From contig JAVTVX010000031.1 in assembly GCA_033439265.1 (NCBI GenBank), positions 1,535,501 through 1,599,500 on the forward strand: a stretch of 64,000 nt of DNA. Reading direction: 5' to 3'. Below, in pieces: positions 38,260 to 49,743 of this stretch. The notes under the pieces are model-generated. The model did not search any database. It was not told the DNA's origin and saw nothing but the letters and a program-made list of their open reading frames with translations. The DNA comes from Dillenia suffruticosa. Its lineage: Eukaryota > Streptophyta > Magnoliopsida > Dilleniales > Dilleniaceae. Position numbers and translations under genes: made by a program. Numbering within the stretch: position 1 is the first letter of the stretch; each line of letters starts with the position of its first letter.

Positions 38260-41200
38260 ATGGTAAGCCCCTCAATTGCCAATGTCGTTTTTTTTGGGTT
38301 GGAGTGCTTCATCTCTTGGTTTTGCAGAGATTGATTTTGAGATGCCATTATAAACTTGCAGGTTAAGTTCACAGCAGAAGAGCTCCGCAGAATTATGGAC
38401 TTCAAACATAATATACGAAATATGTCTGTCATTGCTCATGTAGATCATGGTACGATCTTGTGTCTCATATTTATATTTGAAGATATTTATTCGGGGGCGC
38501 CTGGTAGTTTTTTCCTTGTTCCGATTGAATCTGGTTTTGATGTTTATACTGAGGAGAGTAAAATTAAATCACTTTTCTACATGTTAACCAGCGTCAGGGT
38601 TTTAATCTGTCATATTTCTTATGTGAAACTTTAACCATGTCTATTTCACCCCTTTAAAGAAAACACAGTTGGTGCATGCTTTTGTAAAAGGCTTATCCTA
38701 AATAGTGGCATTTAGTGTTTCCGGTTGTTTACTGTGTCATTGTTTCAAATGTTTTCTTATAAGTTCCATTTGCAACAGCCTAATCATTACTATGGAGGGG
38801 AACTGGTATAGAAATTTAAGTACTGCTTGTTTGTTTCTATGCTAAATCATAGACATAGATATTTTGCTACTAACTTGTATCTTGTTCTGCTATTATTTCA
38901 ATACTTATCTGTTTATGGTGATTGTTTTCTTCTTTCTGCAGGAAAGTCAACTCTCACCGACTCTCTTGTGGCTGCGGCTGGTATTATTGCTCAAGAAGTG
39001 GCAGGAGATGTTCGAATGACTGACACCCGTCAGGATGAGGCAGAGCGTGGTATCACAATTAAGTCAACTGGTATTTCTCTGTACTACGAGATGTCTGATG
39101 TATCCCTGAAGAATTACAAGGGTGAGCGCCAAGGGAATGAATATCTCATCAATCTCATAGATTCTCCTGGGCATGTTGACTTTTCCTCTGAGGTCACTGC
39201 TGCTTTGCGTATCACTGATGGTGCGCTTGTTGTGGTGGATTGTATTGAGGGTGTTTGCGTCCAAACTGAGACTGTCCTTAGACAAGCACTTGGAGAGAGG
39301 ATTCGGCCTGTGTTGACTGTCAATAAGATGGACAGATGCTTCCTTGAGCTCCAAGTTGAGGGCGAGGAGGCTTACCAGACCTTCCAGAGAGTCATCGAGA
39401 ATGCCAATGTGATTATGGCAACATATGAGGATAGTCTTCTGGGTGATGTCCAAGTCTACCCTGAAAAAGGTACCGTTGCTTTCTCCGCTGGTTTGCACGG
39501 TTGGGCATTTACACTGACCAACTTTGCAAAGATGTATGCCTCCAAGTTTGGAGTTGATGAAGCTAAGATGATGGAGAGGCTCTGGGGTGAAAATTTTTTC
39601 GACCCTGCTACCAAAAAGTGGACCAGCAAGGGCACTGGTTCCCCAACATGCAAGCGTGGATTTGTTCAATTTTGCTATGAACCCATCAAGCAGATCATTT
39701 CAACGTGTATGAATGATCAGAAGGACAAGCTTTGGCCTATGTTGCAAAAGCTTGGTGTTGTCATGAAGACCGAGGAGAAGGATCTGATGGGCAAGGCTTT
39801 AATGAAACGTGTTATGCAGACATGGCTTCCTGCAAGCACTGCACTTTTGGAAATGATGATCTTTCATCTTCCCTCACCTGCAAAAGCTCAGAAGTATCGT
39901 GTTGAGAACTTATATGAAGGTCCCCTTGATGATATGTATGCTAATGCTATTAGGAACTGTGATCCTGAGGGCCCCCTTATGCTTTATGTGTCAAAGATGA
40001 TTCCTGCCTCTGACAAGGGTAGATTCTTTGCTTTTGGTCGAGTTTTCTCTGGCAGGGTTGCAACTGGAATGAAGGTCAGGATCATGGGACCAAATTACGT
40101 TCCTGGTCAGAAGAAGGATCTGTATGTCAAGAGTGTCCAGAGAACTGTTATTTGGATGGGAAAGAGGCAAGAATCTGTTGAGGATGTGCCTTGCGGGAAT
40201 ACTGTTGCCATGGTTGGGTTGGATCAATTCATTACTAAGAATGCAACCCTCACAAATGAGAAGGAAGTGGATGCTCATCCAATCAGAGCTATGAAGTTTT
40301 CTGTCTCTCCTGTTGTCCGTGTCGCTGTGCAGTGTAAGGTGGCTTCGGATCTCCCAAAACTCGTCGAAGGTTTGAAACGACTTGCCAAATCAGATCCCAT
40401 GGTTGTGTGTACGATGGAAGAGTCAGGTGAGCACATTATTGCTGGAGCAGGAGAACTCCACCTTGAGATCTGTTTGAAGGACTTGCAGGAGGACTTCATG
40501 GGTGGTGCCGAAATCATTCAGTCTGATCCTGTTGTTTCTTTCCGTGAGACTGTCCTGGAGAAGTCTTGCAGGACTGTGATGAGCAAATCTCCTAACAAGC
40601 ATAACCGTCTGTACATGGAAGCCAGGCCGATGGAGGAAGGGCTTGCAGAAGCCATTGATGATGGCCGAATTGGTCCTAGGGATGATCCCAAGAATCGGGC
40701 CAAGATCTTGTCGGAGGAGTTTGGCTGGGACAAGGACCTTGCCAAAAAGATCTGGTGTTTTGGTCCAGAGACTACAGGACCAAACATGGTTGTGGATATG
40801 TGTAAGGGAGTTCAGTACCTGAATGAAATCAAGGACTCTGTCGTGGCTGGTTTCCAGTGGGCTTCCAAAGAAGGTGCCCTTGCGGAAGAGAACATGAGGG
40901 CCATCTGTTTTGAAGTGTGTGATGTGGTTCTCCATGCTGATGCCATTCACAGAGGTGGTGGGCAGATTATTCCTACTGCAAGGAGGGTCATCTATGCTTC
41001 ACAACTGACTGCCAAGCCAAGGCTTCTTGAGCCAGTTTATCTGGTTGAAATCCAGGCCCCAGAGCAGGCTCTTGGAGGCATCTACGGTGTTCTGAATCAG
41101 AAGCGTGGCCATGTGTTTGAGGAATTGCAGAGGCCAGGCACACCCTTATACAATATCAAGGCTTATCTTCCTGTCATAGAGTCATTCGGGTTTTCAAGCA

Positions 41201-41382
41201 CTCTGAGGGCCGCGACCTCTGGGCAGGCTTTCCCACAGTGCGTGTTTGACCACTGGGATATGATGTCTTCAGATCCATTGGAGAATGGCACTCAGGCGGC
41301 AACTTTGGTTGCCGATATTCGCAAGAGGAAAGGTTTGAAGGAACAGATGACACCTCTTTCTGAATTCGAAGACAAACTGTAA
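38260..41382 (+). CDS. EF2: Cytosolic elongation factor 2
   Basis: Exons 38260-38262 (only the ATG), 38362-38449 and 38942-41382 join in frame to 843 aa, the usual plant length. EF2 is the GTPase that moves mRNA and tRNAs through the 80S ribosome after each peptide bond. Visible motifs are the P-loop AHVDHGKS (26-33), MTDTR with Thr57, RGITIKS, DSPGH (104-108), NKMD (158-161) and the domain IV tip DAIHRGGGQ with the diphthamide-site His at 700. It ends FEDKL. The start is fixed by the family sequence [20 protein letters not shown], which needs the ATG before the first coding intron plus exon 2. An in-frame ATG upstream of exon 3 lies in intron sequence and is not the true start. The gene is intact. 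Confidence 0.97.
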
Positions 41383-42074
41383 GTGCCTATTAGATGAGAA
41401 AAAGGAGGCAGCAGGGGAGAGTTGTTCACCATTACCTTATTGTTAGCTTAAAACTCTTATTTTTGCTTTGCCAAATGTTCCGTTTTATTAGTGTCTTTGG
41501 TTGCCTTGTGGGGTTTGTGCCCATGTGAGTTGAACCCTATTTTTACATCAATCTTGTTTTCCAAATTTTGTGGGAGTTAATGTGGTCATCTATTTAGATT
41601 GATTGTTTTGTTTTGATGAATGCTTTTCTTTCTATACAGTAATAAGGTTTTATTAGGTTGATGTTTTGGCCTTACTAAAATCTCATGGAGAAACCTATTT
41701 GATGGAAATAAATCGCTTTCATCTCTTGTTCCAATGCATATTGCTGTTGAAGGCAAACCCCTCCCTTCTCCCTCCCTCTCTCTGTCTCACTATTTATTTA
41801 TTTATTTTCTGTCGGTCCTCATACTGCTCTATTTTGGGGAAATGGGATTTGTTCCAGATCCATGCGGGTCGTTTGCAGCTCGTGTGCTTGGCTCCTGATG
41901 GGCCATTTGGTTTTACATTAGGTTTTGTCGTGCCTTGTTGATATTATAATCCCATTACCATTTAGTAGTTGTGAATTCAAAACGTCACGTACAGATTAAC
42001 AAGTTCTAATGAAAAAAGGAGTTCAATTAATTGACTAAAGCTGATTGATTACTAATCAATTGAGTTTGGAGAGA
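41383..42074 (+). other. EF2 3' untranslated and downstream sequence
   Basis: T-rich sequence typical of a 3' UTR, with 'aataag' near 41640 as one possible poly(A) signal. No other gene is seen. Confidence 0.5.
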
Positions 42075-42218
42075 ATTAGTTGTTGAATATTTGAATTTTG
42101 TATGAAGTTCATAATTAAGTCTACGAAATTCAAAACTCAATGATTGAGTATCAAATTAATTTTAAAAGGTGTAACAATTAAATCTTTCCGTCATTAAGGG
42201 TGCTAAATCGTTAGATGT

Positions 42219-42278
42219 TGAGCCGGAATGATACGGTGTATGAGGTGTTGAGCCGGAATGATACGGTGTATGAGGTGG
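42219..42278. repeat. 30-bp exact tandem pair in the left MULE arm
   Basis: Two identical adjacent copies starting 'ttgagccggaatgatacgg'. The matching place in the right arm has a 22-bp pair (43510-43553). Confidence 0.95.
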
Positions 42279-42637
42279 CATGTGACACGTTAGCACATGC
42301 ACCTAACAAATGTGCCATGTTAGCACCTCTTTGGCAATTCACACCCCTGTCATCTTCTTCATCAAATTGGTTGTCCACTTGTCTGAAATTTCGTGTTTGG
42401 AAGCCCTTTTTCCTTTTCTTTTTTTGTTGTTGTTGCTTTAAAAACTCTAAAATACATCATCTTCCTCATCTTTACCATGCTATTCATCGTTGGTGAGAAA
42501 TTCAAAGTGTTAAATCATGGTTAAAGATCACTCCTTTCCCTCTAATTTATTTTTGAAGCGTTTTTCATTCGCGGTTAACGTAAATTTTAGCATCAATGTA
42601 AGAGTTCTGAGTTTTTTTTTCATCTCATTCATTCTTC

Positions 42638-42800
42638 TTCTTTTTTTTTTTTTTTTGGTTTTATGGCTTGACCAGCAATCCGGTATTTAAAATTTTATCT
42701 CGACTAATTTTGATCGACCACTTACATGATTCACTTTGAAGGGCAGGTCTCCTAGCGTTCATTTTTTCATTCCCATAGGGATCGAAACTCTGATCATAAT
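42638..42800 (-). repeat. SINE-like dispersed repeat, family A
   Basis: On the minus strand it ends in a poly-A tail (the T run at 42638-42657). It shares 'ggagacctg', 'ggtc', 'attagtcg.g.t.aaa' and 'gaata/aata' blocks, in the same order, with 46906-47065 and 51370-51515. Confidence 0.55.
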
Positions 42801-43509
42801 TAAGTGATGTCAATTCCTGAATCAACTGAACCATAAAACATTGGTCATCTCATTCATTCTGGTTGCATGTAATTTATGGAAAACTCGAAAACTTCGAGTC
42901 CTTCATTTTCTTGAAGATTAAGCCTTGATTCGAGTTCTCAATGACCTTTAAACAAAGTTTCGGACTCGCAAGTTGAATATCAACACTCAATTTGATGGAA
43001 ATTTTCTTTGACAACTTCAACCGTGAAGCCACCATTGTGAAAGATAAGATTCTGGTGTGTGAACTCAAATTGGTATTTGAAATCAACCTATTTTTCACTC
43101 ACACACTCTTTCCAAGCCATCAGAACTTAATTTCTAATTGGAATATGGAAGAAATTGAACCTTTTCTGAAAGTCATCAATTGCGAACCAAACTCCGAATA
43201 GTCACTACTTTCCCTTGGTATTCGATCAGAGTCTCTCTTTGAAACACTTTTCTCTCTCTCTCTCTCTCTCTCTCCCTCTCTCTCTAACACTCATAAACTA
43301 ATGACTCTAGCAATGTTCCAAAATATAACTAACTTTGTTGACATGGTTAAAAAAGTTTGGCGAAATACTAATATTTTTTTTTTTACGTGTTACATCAGCA
43401 ATTCACCTATGTGGCATAACTGAGTGTCTAATATTTTGACGTGGCAAGTGTCACTTCAGTAATTTGCTTAGATGTAATGGTAAATCAGCAAATGACATTT
43501 CAACTCGGA

Positions 43510-43553
43510 TACTGCGTTATTCCAACTCAGTTACTGCGTTATTCCAACTCAGT
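43510..43553. repeat. 22-bp exact tandem pair in the right MULE arm
   Basis: Two identical adjacent copies starting 'tactgcgttattccaactc'. On the other strand the unit resembles the 30-bp unit of the left arm. Confidence 0.95.
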
Positions 43554-43700
43554 ATTTAATGGCCAACTTAACACCTTTAGTGATGGAGTGACTGAATTAT
43601 TACACTTTTTATAATTTAAATATTCAATTATTGAATTTTAAAATTTAAAAACTTAAATATGAAATTCGTGCAAAATTTATAGATTGGATAAATAGTTTTA

Positions 43701-45970
43701 TTTTTTTTGTATCATAGTTTGGCTATCATTCAATATCTGAAATTTCGTCCTGATTAATATGAATCCAACGTTATAAGGCTCATTTTGCGAGGGATAAATA
43801 ATTTTGTCATTGAGTTTGAATTTGATTTTTAGGATGACTACAATCAAAGGGTATATGTATTTTAGCCAATATCCTAATACTAACTTGATACATCTATTTT
43901 GCAGTTATAAATTGACCCACCAACTTCAACTTGGTATCTTTGAAAATTTGAGGCGTTGGTCTTCTTGATATGCGGCAAGAAATTGAGACAAGTTTGAAGG
44001 AAAATGACACATTATTGACCGTAAAAAGATGTGGTTTGGGGCTCATCATTTTTCAGCTGCCTCGCTGGCTAGGCAACAAGTCTTTTCTTCAACCCGTGAG
44101 CATTGAGTCGTGTTCAAAATTTCAAACAAGTCCCTGGTCAACAATTTTGTTTTCAATCAACTTGATCCCTAATTTAGGTATCTATTTTCACAAATGTGCT
44201 CACAAATGATGTTTTTGATCTTGATTAGGCCAACGTTATCTTGATTGGTGTTCTAATTTCAAACAAAAAAGTCATATACTCTTCCCAAAGGAATATTTGA
44301 CCTATTCTTTTAATTATTTTTTATAAATTATCGATATATAGTAATCACGTTAATTTGATTAAATTTAATTATAGTCAAATTAAATTATTAAAAGACAAAA
44401 CTCTTTTTACGTTTATTTTTATTATATATAAAATTTGAATTCAAGATTTTATTTAAAATTTATCAAAAGTCTGGTAATTTGACTAACCAGACATCGATAC
44501 CAATTTGGCTCTAAGGTGAAAAACACACGTCCCAAAAAATAAAAAAATAAAACAAATGGGGTTGTTCAAAATGTGACTAGCAAAGCAAGTTATTTCCTTC
44601 TTGTGGCTTTCATCAGGAATGGTCCTTCATCAAAACATTTTTTTGATTAAAATATTTCATATCATTGACTTGTGTTATTTAATCCCTTGGCATTTCAAGG
44701 ATGTATCCAAGTGAGCCCTTTAGCGGTTGTCCGTATCCTTAATAAAAACAAATGGTCTCTTCATTAGAGGTTTTGGAAGCTAAGGTTAATTACTTGAGGT
44801 GGATTATTTTGTATTTCCATTTTCCATTTCTCTTTTTCATCTAAAAGCTTCTCTTTTTTAAGACAATAATAAAAATCTTATTATAGACCAGTTGGGTCCT
44901 TCAATTAATGACTACTCTTCATTTTTTTTTATTTGCATCTGATAATTACGTTGGTTTTTACTAAATTCATTTCGAATCAGATTATATTTTCAAAGGGTAA
45001 AACTTTTTTGATATCTATTTTTGTTATGTACGAGATTAGAATCTAAAACCTTATTTAAAAATACCAATATTCAGTTATTAAATCAATTAGGTGTTGATTA
45101 TGTAGTTGCACTTCATGTTCGAAGCACCAAGCAAAAGTTTTCAGGAAAATATAAAAAATATTTTTTGGCATGAAAAATTTTCTCAAACAAAAAAAGAAGA
45201 GAACAAATGTGAGTGTTTGAAAAGATTGGATATATTAAACATTTTGTTATAATGAATACCTATTTTTAACGTTAGAAGAGCTGATGTTACTGGGCAGGGA
45301 GGAGGTCCAAGCTTACCTTGTAAAATTATTTTTTTATTATTTGATCGATTGATATTTAAAATCATATTTTAATCAATCTAAACTGAACTACTATCGATAA
45401 GGGAGAAGTCTCTTTCATTTCCAAAAATTGACTCCGACTCTTATTTAAAAGATTTAACATTTTGTTCATTAGACCAACTATCTCTGATCCTTATAAAATT
45501 ATAAAAGTTTTAATTAAAATGATATATTTTTTAAAAAAATTTATAATTTACTCCCAAACACATTTGAAAAAAAAATTTAATAAAATATTTTAAATATCAT
45601 TTAAAATGATAAAAGTCCCACTTTTTTATCTATCCAATAATAGCACAAGCTAAATGTCTATTTTATATAAATTTTGATACAATCTGCATTGTGCACATCT
45701 TTTATACTTTCCTTCATCATTTTTTTTTCATTAAATTAACTATATTTCATTCCGATTGAAGTAGATACCATAGTGTAGAATAACAATTTTTCCTAAATCA
45801 AATGATTATGAATTTTATTAGAAACTCAATTTTCACTTGTTATTGAGTAATTCTTTTTAAGTAATTATTATTTAGAATATGTCATTGACGATTTATGATA
45901 ATCTAAAATGGAATATAGGGTTTCGATATGAAAATGTCATACATAAGAAACATAATTTTTTTTTAAAATT

Positions 45971-46002
<32 letters not shown>

Positions 46003-46767
46003 AATGAGAGATTTAAATCTAAAATCGGGAACAATTTAGTGGTATAAATTATTCTTCTCAATCTGATAATTTCAAATTTAAATTCTTGTACAATAAAAAA
46101 AATCTAAAATTTCTATTAAAAAGGGTAATATCAATTAAGTTACGAGTGTTTCAAAACTAGTTGTTTGAGTGGCGGACTGCAAAATAATTTAGCTATCACT
46201 TTGGTCGAAATTCATTTCTCTTTGATTGGTCAAGCAAGTACTATATTTTCATTCAATGCCCATTAGAGCACACCTGTCAATTTCAATCAAATGAATAGTG
46301 TCATCGATCACGTCTTTTGAATTTTTCATAATTTAAATAGCAAAATAATATTCAATAAGTTATTTTTTCATAATATTCTTATAGTTTATGATGCGATCAA
46401 AAACAATTTTTTTTTTTTTTTTGGTAAAAAATATTTATACTTAGATATTTTAACACAAAGTCGATACTAAATAAATTTAAATTTTATAATACATCATACC
46501 TTGTATACCCAATACAAACAAAATACTATATTTATATTAATCTAAGAGTTTGAGGTGTAGAAAGTGTGATGTATTTGATGATGTCCACAGCAGCTCCTAG
46601 CTGCTCTACTTTCACGAAATTGCACCCAGATATGGTGTTTTCTTTTTCTTTTTCTTTTTTTTCTTTCCAGTCACCCAAAATCTATCATAACAAAAAATAA
46701 AAAAAAAAATAGTAAAGAAAGAAAAATCATTTGCACAAAAAAAAAGAAAGAAAAATCATATACATAT
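43701..46767. other. AT-rich intergenic region
   Basis: No gene seen. It contains a short dispersed repeat of family B (about 46020-46105), a TA microsatellite (about 45968-45993) and several poly-A/T runs. A stretch near 45290-45430 ('ggtccaagcttacctt...aatca') resembles other short interspersed sequences but was not classified. Confidence 0.4.
46020..46105 (+). repeat. SINE-like dispersed repeat, family B
   Basis: The pattern 'tagtggtataaat.....tctcaa.ctgat.at.t.a.attcaaatt.ttgta' followed by an A-rich tail recurs near 49255-49335 and 28690-28770. The short size and A tail suggest a retroposed RNA. Confidence 0.45.
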
Positions 46768-47221
46768 GGTTAAATTCTATTATTCTCACTTAGACCGGAT
46801 CATTTCATATATGCTACTGCGTCGTTCATAGCCTTTTCTTCATATCTCAACTTGTTAAATCTCTGTGGTCAAATTGTATTATTCTCACTTAAACCGGATC
46901 ATTTCTTTTTTTGGGTATCATGTCTTGGATATCGCCCGATATTCAGCGTTTCACCCCGACTAATCCAGACCGATCGCTGTAATGACTCCTTTTGGAGGAC
47001 AGGTCTCCCAATAAAAAATATTCCATACACATGAAGGTCCGATATTCCTAACGAGAGTAAAATCTCGGATCATTTCATATATGCTACTACGTCGTTCATT
47101 ACTTTTCCTTCATATCTCAACTTGTTAAATCTCTCTGGTCAAATTCTATTATTCTCACTTAGACTGGATCATTTCTTATATGCTACTACGTCGTTCATAA
47201 CTCTTCCTTCATACCCCAACT

Positions 47222-47235
<14 letters not shown>
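46768..47235 (+). promoter_or_regulatory. Three 99-bp tandem units upstream of the VQ gene, with W-box cores
   Basis: Units at 46768-46866, 46867-47136 (split by an insert at 46906-47076) and 47137-47235 are each 99 bases long once the insert and its duplicated target are removed. Each runs from 'ggt[ct]aaatt' to 'ttgttaaatctct'. GGTCAAA, the reverse complement of the W-box TTTGACC, starts units 2 and 3 (46867 and 47137). Unit 1 has GGTTAAA instead. Another GGTCAAA is at 47273. All units have a 'cta.tgc/acgtcgttcat' block. W-boxes bind WRKY factors, so the downstream VQ gene may be under WRKY control; this is inference. Confidence 0.75.
46906..47065 (-). mobile_element. SINE-like insertion in the VQ promoter array, family A
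   Basis: 160 bases flanked by an exact 11-base direct repeat CGGATCATTTC (46895-46905 and 47066-47076). The T run at 46906-46912 is the tail, so the element reads on the minus strand. A target duplication of this length next to a poly-A tail is the mark of LINE-driven retroposition. It is absent from the other two promoter units, so it arrived after the triplication. Confidence 0.75.
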
Positions 47236-47253
<18 letters not shown>

Positions 47254-47327
47254 TTCTCCCCCCTTATTGAATGGTCAAAATAATATTATCCATTCAGGAG
47301 TAAAGACTATGTAGACGTTTTTAGCAC

Positions 47328-47334
47328 TATAAAT
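47328..47334 (+). promoter_or_regulatory. TATA box of the first VQ gene
   Basis: TATAAAT. It would place the transcription start near 47360 and give a leader of about 150 bases. Confidence 0.65.
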
Positions 47335-47389
47335 GAAGGTCATTGGTATCTAGTCTTCATCCTCAACTAGGGAAAAGAGAGAGAGAGCA

Positions 47390-47448
47390 ATGAGCCACGA
47401 TTGAGTGACAAAATGTGTGGAGCTCTGGTGGAGGAGTCTCAGTCTTAA
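47390..47448 (+). promoter_or_regulatory. Two upstream ORFs in the VQ leader
   Basis: ATG at 47390 encodes MSHD and stops at 47404. ATG at 47413 encodes MCGALVEESQS and stops at 47448. Both lie between the TATA box and the main ATG at 47508. They would be expected to lower translation unless bypassed. Confidence 0.6.
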
Positions 47449-47507
47449 ACCCTACTACACTCTCACACATCTTCACTTCCGATAGCCAAGCAAGCAAAAA
47501 CCCTACC

Positions 47508-48047
47508 ATGACGATCAAGGACCAAGCCAATTCTAACCCCAACAAAAGTTGCATAACCAAGCCGAAGTGCAAGCGTTACAGGGCATCCAAGAAGACTCCT
47601 ACCACAGTCCTCAATGCCAACCCTTCAAATTTTAGATCATTGGTGCAACAATTTACGGGCAGTTCGAACGTGGCCTTACCTTCCTCTGGCTATTTGAAGG
47701 GTCCACTGAAGATAACAAGCTTTGAAGGTCAAGAGTTTTACGATTATAACAACAAGATTGCAAATGATTCTTTGATGTTAGCTTTTGGTTGCCCTAATAA
47801 TTCCCAAGACCAGAACCAAGTTGTGCAAGTGCAACACAAGAAGCAGCAAGTGCAGGAGAATATATATCATCCTCTGGAAGTAGAAGATAAGTGCTTATAC
47901 ACCAAGGCCAATATTGCAAGTGATGGTTTTGTTGAGCAAATACCACCTAATGCTGTCTATATTTCTGATCATCTTGGCTTTGTCATGGACCATAGTATCT
48001 TATTAGATGAACCTCTCAGCGGCTCTTCTGCTAGTTACATCATCTAA
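47508..48047 (+). CDS. VQ-motif protein, JAV1/VQ22-like
   Basis: One exon, 179 aa. The core FRSLVQQFTG (residues 42-51) is the VQ motif, preceded by the basic stretch KCKRYRASKKTPTTVLNAN seen in the JAV1/VQ22 group. LKGPLKI follows at a short distance, as in relatives. VQ proteins are small nuclear proteins that bind WRKY factors; JAV1-type members restrain jasmonate defence. I start at ATG 47508 (context accATGa). The frame is open further upstream to 47415, but with no ATG, and the upstream ATGs are in other frames. A paralogue lies at 60031-60555. Upstream are a TATA box, W-box repeats and two uORFs. The exact subgroup is inferred. Confidence 0.88.
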   Translation: MTIKDQANSNPNKSCITKPKCKRYRASKKTPTTVLNANPSNFRSLVQQFTGSSNVALPSSGYLKGPLKITSFEGQEFYDYNNKIANDSLMLAFGCPNNSQDQNQVVQVQHKKQQVQENIYHPLEVEDKCLYTKANIASDGFVEQIPPNAVYISDHLGFVMDHSILLDEPLSGSSASYII

Positions 48048-49743
48048 AAGCCATGTTGATAAAGATTGAACAATCTTAATGAAGTTGTATTTAGAATGTT
48101 TTGGACTTTATTATAATAAGATCAATATTTCATAATGAAGTTTTATTTTTCTATTTTGAAGTTTTATTTATTTATTTATTTATTATTTGTTTGCTATTTT
48201 TGTGTTTTTTACTTGCCATTCTTCATATCTGTCTTTTTCTTTTTCTTTTTTTTTTCCCGGGGGGGGGGGTGGATTTGCATGGTTAGTAGGCTGTGATTGG
48301 AAATTTGATCAAGTATTAAATATTTTACTTTTGTAGTTGATGAGAGGTTTTAATATATATATTTTTTGAAATTTATGAGATTTTTTATATTTCATTTATA
48401 GTTCGGAAGAACAATTTTATACTTTTCCTATTAAATATAAATAAACTTACTTAGACAACTTCCTTTTCCCTTACTTTTCAAATCTTTCTCTCTCTTGTTA
48501 AAAAATGTGAAATATGTAAAAATTATTATATAAAATTTTTTAATAGTGAAAATTTCGTCTCATCCAATTATACAACCGAAAAGAAGAATCATTCTGTCAA
48601 ATTTATGTGAGTAATTTGCATGGAAGTAAATTTTATTCTGCTACACATGTTCTTAAAACTAATCAAAATTAGGCTTCATCCCTCGATTGAGCTTTGGAGT
48701 TCAGGGTTCCACTTTAGCTTATTGTATGTTTGTTGTTCACTTTAGAGATTGATCTCGAGTTTAAATTTCTTCTACGTATTATAAGAAAAGCTCGTTTACA
48801 GATATTTCTAGTATTTGCAGCTCTACCCATGTAGGAATCTTATCTAAATTTCAAGTGTGGAACCTTAATTTGGAATTAAAGAACAATATAGAATACTTCA
48901 ACCCCAATTTCAATCCTCAAGCCAAAGTGTTTACACCTCCTTGTTGCTAAATCACTCTCAAGGGAAAATTTGGTCATGGGCCTATGATGACCATTGATTT
49001 TCTCTTGTCTCAAGTAAATTGCTCACGAGCTTATAATGTCATTCATAAGATTTTGCATATGCTTTGATAAATTTATTAATGCATATTTGAAGGAAAAAAA
49101 AAAAAAAACAAAAATATTAATGGGGCTTCTGTCCTTACCCATTCTTTTCTATTGATGTCAATATTTATTTGTTTTTTCATCACATATTCCCAATCTTTGA
49201 TCGCGAGGGTGAGCTTTGTGTTATTCATGTGAAGGTGATGTCCGCAAGAAAAAAGTTTAATGGTATAAACTCTCATTTCTAATCTGATGATCTCACAATC
49301 AAATTTTTGTATAATAATAAAAAAAAAAAATCCATGTGAAGGTGATTTGCCTATTTGTCTCTTTCTATATTTTACGTATCCTCCTATTTTAGGATTTTAG
49401 TTTAATAATTAATTATTAAAATAAAAATAAAAATTTATAATATAGTGTTAGAGTTAGAGTCCTAATCCATTTTGTCAGCCTCGCCTATTTCAGCCAAGTA
49501 TTATAAAATTTATAAACAAATCTTATACACCCGTTATCCTATTGAAAATGTAATATATAAATTTTAAAGTTCTCTATCTTAACATTTAACTTTAAAATAG
49601 ACATTAATTTTTGTAACCAAAAAAAAAAAAAAAATAGACTTAATTTTTTTTTTCTTTTTTAATGTTTCATTGCTCTACCTCGGAATGGTTTTGTTCAAAT
49701 TCAAAGAAACATGCTGCCGATAAACCCCCGGCATGTGTAATTG
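48048..49743. other. Intergenic region after the first VQ gene
   Basis: AT-rich; it includes the VQ 3' UTR, a G run at about 48259-48269 and a family-B short repeat (49255-49335). No gene is seen. Confidence 0.45.
49255..49335 (+). repeat. SINE-like dispersed repeat, family B
   Basis: Shares the 'atggtataaa...tctaatctgatgat.tca.aatc.aattttgtata' pattern with 46020-46105 and ends in an A-rich tail. Confidence 0.45.

Larger units (their letters stand above)
42075..43700. mobile_element. MULE-like element with long terminal inverted repeats
   Basis: The left arm (about 42090-42330) and the reverse complement of the right arm (about 43390-43690) align. They share 'gaa.ttcata.ttaagt', then '.aa..gtgtaa.aatt.a.tc....catta..gtg.taa', then 'gag..ggaat.a..c.gt.ta' and 'gtgacac.t..cac'. 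Arms of more than 200 bases and no transposase suggest a Mutator-like non-autonomous element. The interior holds T-rich sequence, a SINE-like copy (42638-42800) and short frames I do not recognise. The borders and the 9-base target duplication are not resolved. Confidence 0.65.

Noticed and set aside
38827-38941. Extension of EF2 exon 3 upstream with its own ATG
   Set aside because: It is T-rich intron sequence ending in a polypyrimidine tract and 'tgcag'. The family N-terminus is supplied by exons 1 and 2.
39064-40950. Several long minus-strand frames within EF2
   Set aside because: They are antisense shadows of the strongly conserved EF2 exon 3 and carry no known motif.
47415-47507. Upstream extension of the first VQ frame
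   Set aside because: It would need a GTG start. The first in-frame ATG is 47508, with a good context.
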